A stretch of 64,000 bases of DNA from the NCBI GenBank assembly GCA_037951165.1, contig JBBDHG010000024.1, positions 9,651,001 through 9,715,000 on the forward strand, written 5' to 3'. Shown one piece after another: positions 54,349 to 64,000 of the stretch (positions are counted from its first letter, which is position 1; each line of letters starts with the position of its first letter). The position numbers and the translations under genes are program-made. Below the pieces are notes generated by a model. That model was given only the letters and a program-made list of their open reading frames with translations. It was not told where the DNA came from and made no database searches. The stretch comes from Lophius americanus (Eukaryota > Chordata > Actinopteri > Lophiiformes > Lophiidae).

Positions 54349-55744
54349 TATCACTGGTTTGTTCTTTCCCTCCAAACACCTGCATTCCAGTCCCAAACCA
54401 AGTCCAAACCAACCGTTCAATAATATACACATTAACACCAAATCAGCCCTAACATTATGACCACTGACAGTTGAACTCCTGTTAGTGGGTGGGTAACGTT
54501 AGGCGGTGAGTGAAGATTTTGTCCAACCAATGAACAACTAAATACAAAACCAACCGGTTCAAACTGTCCTTCCTCCCAACTTCAATCTCATTAGTAAGCA
54601 AACCGCTCAGTCCTGACTTTTGACAGCAGTTCTATCAGAAATGCTGTATCAGACTGACAGTCTGTCCTCAAAGGATAGAATTCAGTTTATATAATGTGCA
54701 ACAAAAAAGGGGCAAATATTCATATATTATTCGTGGACACGTTTCCACAAAACAGGTTACATTTTCTCTTTGTTGTGTCTTAAAGTTACAAATGTATTAT
54801 AGGGAGTGAAAACATGAGGAATCCATGCCTGCAGAGAAGGAGCAAAATGGCGAGATTGCAGGACAGGAAGACAAGGGGCGATATGTTATATGTGCAACCA
54901 TTAAATGGAGGTTTAACGAGCAGCTAGTAGCTGTTAGCCGCTAACTCAAAGACAAAGACAATGTCTTCAAACTGGGGGGGGGGGATGTGGTTCCTAGGGG
55001 TTCCTTATCCTCTGTTTCTGCAAACAGCCATTTTATTTACTATAAATTTTCAGGATAAATGTCCATATCATTCTGAGAAAAGCTCACATAGGCTTTTTTT
55101 TCCTTTTATGCGAAATTAAATAAGGTGGAAGCGTAGGCACCGAGCCCAAAAAAAAAGGAACCACTGAATTTTGGAGTAAATAAAACGAAGGGGATTGCGC
55201 TATAATTCCTTATAATTTTTTCACTTTCTTTAACATTGCGATAACCTTGAGGTTAAACCAAGGTTAAATTGTTGGGCCTCGGCGCATGTATATACTCCAC
55301 TATCTAGTTTACAGAGCAGTACTCCAGGCACACGTCAAACGTCGCACCACGTGTTAACACCTCTGTGCCATAGGTCACATCTAGAGCTGGAGCGGCGTGA
55401 TGCCAGCGTTGGTTTGTTCAGCACATAAATGAAGGCACTGATCAGGGGGGACGAAATAAAGACACCACACATGTTGGATGGACTGGAGATCAGGTGCGGG
55501 AGGCCTGACTGAAGTGTGATGGACACGTCCAGGAGGAGAGATGCAGGTTATGTGGGGAGGAGGATGTTGGGAATGAAGCTGCCAGGCGAGGAGAAAATGA
55601 GGAAAGCCAAAGGGAAGATAAATGGATGCGGTGAGAGAGGACATGAGGGCGGCGGGGGCGGCGGAGACGGATGCAGAGGACAGGAGGAATGGAGGAGGAA
55701 AAAAAGAAAATCTGCTGTGCTGACCACTAATCAGGAACAGCCAA

Positions 55745-55798
55745 AAGAAGAAGAAGAAGAAGAAGAAGAAGAAGAAGAAGAGGATGAAGAAGAAGAAG
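55745..55798 (+). repeat. (AAG)n microsatellite
   Basis: About 17 AAG units with one GAT interruption, accounting for the poly-Glu frame seen here. Confidence 0.95.
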
Positions 55799-56083
55799 TA
55801 AACAAAGGCGATGTAGACATGAGTCATCCTCAGATTTTGGAACCTTGTGGACACAAACAGGTTTTCATATAATGTGGACTGAACGATACGATATGTGTCG
55901 GCTAAGATTTCTTTACAGAGTCACACTTCTGAAAAGAAATCGTTCTCACACACAATCAAGAGATCATTTTTTTTTGTAATTAAAAGACACTTTGACAAAA
56001 TGCTCCATCAGATAATAACATAAATTAATTCATGTTCATTCAAAATGCAGACCCACACACATACAAATGTATATTTATACATT

Positions 56084-56121
<38 letters not shown>

Positions 56122-57129
56122 CATGTATATGTGTGTGTGTTTGTGTTTTGTTAATTCATTTTTATTTTAGACCAGAGTCATCTGGAGATACTCCCAAGAG
56201 ATATTATACTCAACACTCTGTAGATGACAAACCTCCAAAGTTACCTTGAAATCATCTTTTCGTGGGAAACTGAAAAAAATAAGTTTTTGTAAATGTTTTA
56301 ATGAAGGTAGAATGAAAGATTATCTCCGTATACACTCGACAAAACATGTTTTAGACGGATATAATGACAATTGTTAGGGTGGTAACTAATTTCTTTTCCC
56401 CCAATTTATTTAATTTTATAAAGAAATGAATTAGTTGAAATTGATTGTTTTTTTGTTTTTTTGAAATAACCAGATGTGCAGAGAAACGCTGGAGCTCAAA
56501 CTTCCCTCCAAAGTTCGTCAAAGACGTGTGCTTGATCAAAGTGAGAGTTTCTTTTTAAGAAAATGATTTAAATAAAAACAACCTTGGATCTTCGTCCCGT
56601 CCATTCTGAAATGGATGGTTCTGTATTTGGCTCTTGGCCCATTCCGCCAGCCAGCTTGTTGAAAATACCTCAAGTCCAAAACTGCTGAAAATATCCCAGT
56701 CTCACAAAGATAAGGGAAGTGAGAGCCGTTAATGGATCCACGCCTTTATCCACTTCCACTCAAAAAATTTTGAGGTTTCTTCCTTGCAACATTATAATAA
56801 TTCTGTCAGCTTTTTTGCAGTTGATTTTTCAGTTCTTATAAACCACATCCTCATTGGTTTTTGTCCCATTTAGCCGATACTCTCCTGTTTCTTTAGTCAG
56901 GTTACGATAAACCTGAACATTTACTCTAGTTTCAGTCAAACAAAAACTGTAAGTATTTGAGTTTTATTCAATGAAAAGGGTCGACGTTTTAGTCTTTTCT
57001 GCGATGTCAGGTTGTAAAAGGAGAATTTTAATCAACTCAGTGCAGATAGAAGCACAGTTTTGGGTCATTTTACACTCATTTCATGCAATCCATTAAGGGC
57101 TGAGCCCCCTAAAGGTATAATCCTGCAAT

Positions 57130-57480
57130 GACCACTGTCACTAATCATTCTCTTTTCCAGGTCAAACTTCGAGACACGCCATCAGTCATTTTCATTTACT
57201 GTAAAATCACAGTTATGATCTGCTGTATATACCAGGATGTGCTCCACTCAGGGTGTCTCACTCTGGAATATCAAACAGAGTCGCAGAGTAGCAGAACACA
57301 AATACACAACTCGCACAAGGAATGTTAACCATCCCATAACCAGAGACTATCTGGACTTCCACAACAGCAAAGCCGCCACATTACGAGCCTGTGACCTCGA
57401 CCACATCCCATCCTCCTTAGGAGAGGGTTACGGACAAAAGCAACTTAACCATCAAGAATCCTTGTAAACAACAGCCCACA
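57130..57480 (+). mobile_element. Retroelement fragment resembling a GIY-YIG endonuclease end
   Basis: The frame at 57237-57467 contains RVAEHKYTTRTRNVNHPIT and then LRACDLDHIPSSLGEG, the arrangement seen in the C-terminal GIY-YIG-type segment of Penelope-like and related fish retroelements (R-x-EH, spacer, HF, DHI). The upstream GIY-YIG motif itself is not clearly preserved and the frame shifts. Degenerate fragment. Confidence 0.4.
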
Positions 57481-57759
57481 AAACACCGAGGTGTTTCTTC
57501 GTGAAGACTTTCTCCTTCCATTAAACACCCTCTGTGGGAAATACTGTCATTGTTATTCTACCACGAGTATTTTGGGAAAACATGTCACCTGCTGATGTTT
57601 ATTGTGTATATAGTCAGTCTCAAGGCCACGCCCCTACGAGCAGGTGGACAAATCCCGTGAGTCATCACCCCTATATGAGGTCCTACCTTTCCAGGAGATC
57701 TGGGATACTCCAACGCTATGCAACAAAGGTATATCAAAAAGTCTTTCTTGGAAATTAGT

Positions 57760-60700
57760 CTTATTATTTGTGTGAAAAAACAAATATATTCTTGTCAAAC
57801 ATTAAAGAGTAATCTCATTTTATAACAATGCAGCTAACTCTGTCTTTATAAAACATCCCAGCTCATAAAGAACTAGATTTAACAGGAAACGATGGACCTT
57901 TGGATTCAGATATATATTCTCAAAGTCATCTTAATTAACAGAATAAAATCCACATTAATCATCATTTATTGTCTTTCCCTCAAATAACTGATATCTTATA
58001 ACTTGAAATAAACAAAGTCTGGTTGAATTAGATCATTTTTGTCCATTTAAGGCACAGGGTTTCTCAGTGACTGTGCTTTTATTCTATTTTTATCTTTTTT
58101 ATTGTTTGATTTACATGGTATTATGTTGATCAAGTCCCAGTTAGTGTTTAATGAGGCATCTGTCGTCGTTGTCTCATCTTTGTTGTGTAACAAATAATCA
58201 AAAAGACAAACGTTTTCCGCCATTGCTGCGGTTAATGAAATTAAGAATGTCGTCAGACTCCGTTCAACCGGTTTCATGGTTAATCCGTCAAGTAGTTAAA
58301 GTTTAACTGACGGAAATAACTTTCTTGCAAGGTTTTAAAAATAAAATAAAATCCTGAATCCATCCTTTTATCCTGATCCTTTTTATTTCTGGTTGAAGAG
58401 AACATGGAGGGAAAATGTTTACAGAAAATATCACAAAAAGAAGAGAAGCATCCAAAAATCTAAGGGCCCTTCTTTACGAAGATTCTTTCATCCAAATTCG
58501 GCTGGTTGTGTAATTGATGGAAGTTTTAAAAAAAGAAAAAAAAGCCCCATCTCACAAAGTGAAAAAAAAAAAAATTATTATGATGTAAGTCTTTGTGATA
58601 AGGCTAAATTCGTTATTTTTATATACAAACCAGATGATAAATGAATGTAAAAAAGAAGATCCACTCACTCTTCTTTGTGACATGACAGACCCACTAACGC
58701 TACAAAACCTAAATGTGTATAAAAGATCATTTTCTTTTTTCAAAAAAATTTGAGAAACCGATTACCTCAAAATTATTATATTTTGAGTCCACTCAGTTAC
58801 TGACTTTAAAAAAAAAAAAAGAAGTAAATCCAACCTACATTTTATAGCGTACTATGTGTTTTGATTGATATGTTCAGTAATTATTATTGTACCTTATTAT
58901 TACTCCAAAACAATTTTTAAAAAACAGGGTTAGGGTTATGATAAGGGTATGATTTATATATTAAATGATTCAATGCAATAAACTCCTTTTCAACCGAAAC
59001 ATTTATGCGCTATTGTGACTTTTAGCTTTAATTGCATCTGCAAGAATTCCAGAAGAAGGCTTTGGGCCCCGCCCCCAACCAAAATCCTTCTCGAGAAGAA
59101 GAAGAAGAAGAAGGAGAGTGGGAGGGGGGAAAAAAAGTACTTTCCTTACTTTCTTGATCAATAAATCTATAATTCTTGAGCTGGTGGGAAAGAACCACCG
59201 CTAAACAAAGCCGTCTTTCATCGTGCGTTCTCTCTACACGCGGCTGAGATATGCAGCACCGTGGAAGATGCACACAATTACTTCAGAGGCGGGCTGCTTT
59301 ATTTACATATGCAATATGCATAAGCAAGGTTACTGTGAGGGTGAAATAACTGAGAGGAGGAAGGAGGGAGAGAGAGGGCGAGGGAGAGAGAGAGAAAGAA
59401 GGAGGGGTTTGGTATGAGTGTGAGATGTGTGTGCGTGTGTGTGTAGGGGGGGGGGGGTTGGCAGAAAATTGGTGTTATCAATATTTAACCAACCCTTCCA
59501 GCATATTTATGGCAGACAATAGAGCGAACCTGCATCTGTCTCATGTGCTGGAAGTATATTTATTACAGCCTGAAATAGAGGCTCTAAATATGATGTCCAG
59601 TGATATACGTAGTTGTTGCAAGAGCCCAAAGTTTGTGCTTACCTAAAACAAAATCTCCCGATTCCATGTCACGACCCCTGCGAGCGTCACAAATATTCAT
59701 TAGGGAGATATTTCTTACATGTGGCCGGCAGATGTATGTAATTCAATCAGCACCCAAAGCACCCGCAAAAAAAAAAGAAAAAGAAAGCTATGAAAAGAAG
59801 GAGAAGAAATAAAATGTCTGGAGCTTTTTTTCACACACCCGTGGCCTCTCCGAAAATGTTTCCATGTGTTGTGTTCGAGTGCAGCGCGAGCAAAGAAGGA
59901 AAACATTCTCTCCTCCAAACCACATGCAACAGATTCCTACTGAAGCCAAATAAATCAACGCCGGGTTTCATATCATGTGACACTTTTTGTGCTTTGTGTT
60001 ATTACCATGGTATCCTGTTTCAACGCCCCTCCCTCCGCAGGCCCTCCACCACCACCAACACCCCCACCGCGCCCCCACCTTCCCCCCATTCCAGCACTGT
60101 CTCACACGCACATGCAGAGTTTCCATTTCCTGTACGTAAGATCACCTGTGCAGACAGAATGGCGTGCTTCAACGCGACATGCTCAGGCAGGAAAACAGGA
60201 AAGGGAGTTCAAGGATGTTCAACATGAAATGTTGAGAGTTAGGGGAAACCCGGCGCTCGTGGCAGCGCTCCAGTTTCTGCTTCACTGGTTCGCTTTTTCT
60301 TTTTCTTTTTTTACAGCTTTAGCACCGCCGGTAGACGCTCCACTTTTGCTGGTGCAAAAATGCTCAAAAACGTTCTTCCTGTTCGGGGAAATTGCAAATA
60401 ATTCGTAATAAGTGAATAGGATTAGGCAGACTGCCAAAGACGGGGTTAGCCAATAACCAGTTCGGACGTCACGATCGGAGCCCGATTTTAAACACAAAGC
60501 TGATCGTTCACGACAAAATCCTTCCGTTGGGCCTGAGCGTTGAGGCGACGATCTATGATTGACAACGAACAGTGATGTGTTTGTGACAACAAGGACGAAA
60601 GAGCGCCAACAAACATGGCGGCGAGTAGACTCCATGATTTCACCGCCGTAAGCTAGAAGAAGAATGCCCCCCCCCCATCACTGTTTCTCTGAAGGAATAC

Positions 60701-61080
60701 CACAGCAGAGTAATAATAGAGCGTCGTTAGCATCGTTAGCGAGAACACAGAGTGCTTCCATATCCTCTTGCTAGCACTGCTAGCATCCAAGATACAGCAA
60801 AAAAAGTATGATCACTTAATCCGTCAAAGTGAATTTTGAAATTCCATCACAAAAGACAAAGATACATCGTCCTCTGAAGCGGCCATTATCATTAAGTCTG
60901 AAAGCATATCAGCGGATTTGTGCCGCTGTCCTTGTGCGCAAAAGTGTTTTTCAGATGCGTGGCTTATTCTTACGTTCACAATTTTAGTTTAGTAATTAGA
61001 GAATTGAACCATTCTTAACCTGAATTAAGCTGGGTTTTTGTGAACTACATCAATAAACAGTCATGTAAAACTGTACCGTA
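57760..61080. other. Gene-poor region, no exon recognised
   Basis: AT-rich up to about 59000, then mixed composition. A GA/GT-rich patch lies at 59360-59456. The frames at 59790-60408 have no family resemblance. 59500-59760 is complex and non-repetitive and could be non-coding conserved sequence, which cannot be judged here. Confidence 0.4.
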
Positions 61081-61084
61081 AGTA

Positions 61085-62760
61085 TGAAACCGTTTCCAGC
61101 AGCTAGTTAGCTTAACGTTACCGTAGCTGGCAGACAGACAATATATACAGCTTTACTTAGACTGATAAATAATAATAATACATCTCAGTTATGGACACTC
61201 AAGGTCACCTTACAAATATACACAATAATAAAAACAACTATCAGGACGTTAGTTAAAGGTTACGCAATAAAAGCTAAGAAAATAAATAAATAAATACAAG
61301 GTCGACACAGCCAATGAGTAAGTCTGAAAAGGTGATTTTAGACGGGATCTGAAAGTAGGGAGAGTCAATTTCACGGATGGTTTGTGGGAGAGAGATCAAG
61401 AGTCGGGGGGCTGCATGGCTAAAAGCTCTGGACCCCAGAGATGATAAACAAGCAGGAGGCGTAGTGAGGAGCAAGGAAGAGGAAGGGTGAAGAGTACGGG
61501 AGGGCGTGCAGGGACGAAGGAGGTGCGAGGGTATGGAGAGACTTGAAGGTGAGAAGGAGAGTCTAATCGTCAATGCGGTGTTTGACAGGGAGCCAGTGAA
61601 GTTGTTGAAGGGCGGGGGGGACGTGTTCTATGGAAGGGGTTCTGGTTATGATGCGGGCAGCGGCGTTCTGGACCAACTGAAGTTTGTAGAGGAGCTGGAG
61701 CGGAAGACCAGAGAGGAGCAAATATTTAAGCGTTTGTTTGTTTTTAATCCAAATGCTACAAAAGATCTAGCTAAAATGCTAACAATGACAATGCTAACAT
61801 ATTGAAGTGTTGCTAATATTGGGTTTAAAAGTTAATTTGTTCATATTTAGTTTAGTTTTCTTCACTTATTGAAATTAGCTCTATTTTTTTTCCCTCTGTA
61901 CTTTACTAAACTATTACACTACAATTTCAAATGATGTACGGTAAGTTTAAATGTAGGGCCAACAGCTAGTTAGCTTAGCTTGACTTAGCTGGCAGACAGA
62001 CAACATATTGAAAAGTATTTACAAAAATAGCTTACAGTACAGCTTAACATAGACTGTGTATTTAGTGCTACAATAAGTAGGCTAAAATGCTCACAATGTC
62101 AATGCTAACATGCAGATAGGTAGCTAATATACATTTCAGATGTACAATTTGTTAGCATGCTACCATTCTCCGATTAAGCATCGAGATGTTTTTCTTTTTG
62201 GTTTTGAACTACATCCAAACTTTCATGTACAGAAAGTATGAAGCTGTAGCCAACAGCTAGTTACAAGATGGATAATATATAAAGAATCAGTCTAGAGCTT
62301 TTATGCTGTAAGCATGCTAAGATTGTAACATGGCAATCTCTTTTTTTGCACTTTAATTAAGTTACAATATCGTTAAAGTGCTTGCTATCATGTTAACATT
62401 TTCTTATAACGTGAATCCATGCCGAGAATTGGATCATTTTATGTCATGTCACTTTAAGAAGAAGAGGCGGGGCTTAAAAGCAAATTCTCTTAGCTTAGAA
62501 TAAAACCTTAATTATTTAGATAGTACATTTAGCTTCTTACTTTTAAACGATGCTTACCTTTCCGAATGACAATGCTAACATGAATAATGTCAGATAGTGT
62601 AAGTTTTAGATATCGGTGCTATTAGCGTTTAGCATGCTACAATGCTAACATGCTCCTTTTGAGAATCGGAACATTTAGCTATCATGTCATGTATCGTGAA
62701 TATGTAGCTGGAGCCAACAGCTAGGTAGTTCAGGTTAGCATAAAGACATGAGCTAGGGAC
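61085..62760 (+). repeat. Dispersed copies of a GCTAGTTAGCTTA-type repeat plus LINE tail
   Basis: A motif of the form CAGCTAGTTAGCTTA-x-TAGCTGGCAGACAGACAA recurs at about 61096, 61970, 62251 and 62715 with GCTAACATGCTA words between. Embedded at 61175-61590 on the minus strand is a LINE C-terminal fragment (SLGSRAFSHAAPRLLISLPQ, compare GDRAFCSAAPRL at 46560), followed on the plus strand by a repeat containing GGGAGCCAGTGAAGTTG. Confidence 0.55.
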
Positions 62761-62959
62761 AAACATCTCATGCTTACTTAAGATTGCTAAGTTCTTCTTA
62801 AGATAATGCTAGCAGGCATTCTTCAGACAGTATAAAGATGAGATATTGTTGCTAATAATATTTTTAGCATGCTAACCCTTTCTAATTACCCACTACCCTT
62901 TTCTAATTGAATTATAAGCGTTAATATTGAAAACTCAGTTTCATACTCCACCAAGAATC

Positions 62960-63740
62960 CTGAAAAATGTGCAAAGATGGAACATGTGCCTGCTGAGCCA
63001 CTGGGGTTCACTAATGAACCCATTTTCTTTAATCTGTATGACACTCAAACGTTGCACCAGCACATTGCACATAATTTGGAACTTTCCCTTTTAAGCTCTC
63101 GATATCACAAATTCCAATTTCCCTCCTCTAAAACCACGCACGGGTTGTACTTTGCATGCTCTATTGTACTTTGTAGTTTTCCTATATGTGACATGCTATG
63201 CTGATCAATCGGCCGGGCTGTCTGTGGCGTTCCCCTGTGCATCTGACAGCCATCCCTATCCCATTTACTGTCAAATGGGCTCGGCTCTCTTTGCCTGAGC
63301 TCAGATGCAGATTTATGCCGGTTCTTGCATATTAGATGAAAGCCTTGTTTGCATATAGCAGCTCCCCCCTCCCTCATCCTCCTCCCCCTCCTTCCCTCTT
63401 CCCCCCTCTTTTTCTCTCTCTTCCTTTTTTCTGAGGCGTCACTTTAATATGTATGCAAATGGGCTGCGCTCCACGGGCAGAAATGTGTGGAGTCCTGTCC
63501 TGCAGTCAGGAGGTGTAGGAGAGATTGTGTTTGTATTTATGAGGCATGGGCCCTGCCGCTCTTGGGAGCGTAAACGCTGCGAGTGCTGCGGTGAGGCTCT
63601 GCAGTGCAGGCAGAATGCAGATATGCCAATAACAGAGGTCACGCTTGTCACTAATGATAAGAGCATACAATTAGACAATAGCATAGCTGTAATGTAACCC
63701 CTCCTCGCAGCCTCATATGCGAGCCTTCGCATCGCCACTC
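62960..63740. other. Complex non-repetitive sequence, possible conserved non-coding DNA
   Basis: No coding exon is recognised, but the stretch is free of obvious repeats, of balanced composition, and rich in octamer- and homeobox-like words (ATTTGCAT-type at 63350 and 63453, TAATGATAAG, TTAGACAATAG). This resembles vertebrate conserved non-coding elements. It is a judgement by appearance only. Confidence 0.25.
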
Positions 63741-64000
63741 TGGCGTGAAGGAAGCCAACGGACGGGAGGAAGGAGATGCTGCTTCTGGAATGTTCTGTAT
63801 GTTGCGGCAACTCGGGATCCACCAGGATGCCTCATATTGATCCGCGTGCTTCCTTCAGAGGCGTGCGGATCACTGTCAGAGGAGACAAGGTCAGGGCACC
63901 CAGGAGGGAGGACCCCTCAACTCATTTCATCAGAGTGATGGGCCTGTGATCGATAAAATAAAAATTTCTGGGCAAAGACCTCGTCTCAAAATATCATTTC

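Larger units (their letters stand above)
49690..57100. other. Gene-poor repeat-bearing region
   Basis: No homologous coding exon recognised on either strand. Contents seen: SINE pieces on the minus strand at 50155-50370 and 53375-53470, the reversed LINE 3' tail at 50770-50850 (matches 46745-46800), and microsatellites (ATCC)n 53697-53780, (GT)n 54256-54348, (AAG)n 55745-55798 and (AT)n 56087-56115. The rest is unassigned. Confidence 0.5.

Noticed and set aside
55381..55872. Frames of 118-157 codons on both strands
   Set aside because: They depend on the AAG microsatellite (poly-Glu or poly-Phe) and have no recognisable domain.
59790..60408. Overlapping frames of about 145 codons
   Set aside because: Proline-rich low-complexity frames without homology or splice context.

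Overview
The window is vertebrate nuclear DNA, most probably from a ray-finned fish of the percomorph type. The evidence is vertebrate genes split by many introns (a dozen of them only 69-90 bp), dense microsatellites, and teleost-style Tc1-like, L2-like LINE and tRNA-SINE-like repeats. I see no prokaryotic, phage or CRISPR features.

Three protein genes can be supported. (1) adamts13, plus strand, 9741-28843: I resolved 29 coding exons with consistent phases, giving about 1372 residues with signal peptide, furin site, zinc protease, eight thrombospondin repeats, cysteine-rich and spacer regions and two CUB domains. (2) crat (carnitine O-acetyltransferase), minus strand, 41650-30864: 14 coding exons giving about 628 residues, convergent with adamts13 across roughly 2 kb. 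(3) ier5l, minus strand, 43750-42884: a single exon of 288 residues. An orphan 116-bp exon-like segment lies between crat and ier5l (42584-42699).

Layout: 1-9700 holds no confidently identified gene, only a CpG-rich ORF segment near 1640-2170, a decayed AT-rich repeat field (2230-3470), Tc1 and SINE fragments and a foldback element (6788-7219). 9741-28843 is adamts13, whose larger introns hold LINE fragments and microsatellites. 28860-30470 is repeat-derived intergenic DNA. 30864-41650 is crat, with two Tc1-like elements and several internal duplications in its introns. 42160-42575 is another Tc1-like fragment. 42884-44030 is ier5l and its promoter region. 44130-49080 is about 5 kb of purine-rich DNA apparently decayed from a GAATA satellite, interrupted by an L2-like LINE. 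49100-64000 has no supportable gene; it holds microsatellites, repeat fragments and, near the right end, complex sequence that may be conserved non-coding DNA.

The genes do not form a pathway: ADAMTS13 is a secreted plasma protease, CRAT a mitochondrial acyl-transfer enzyme and IER5L a nuclear immediate-early protein. All three map to human 9q34, so the block is syntenic but rearranged. I found no new biological system. The most unusual items are a frame-preserving 87-bp crat intron beside the catalytic site, a crat C-terminus without a peroxisomal signal, the orphan exon-like segment, and the satellite-derived tract.
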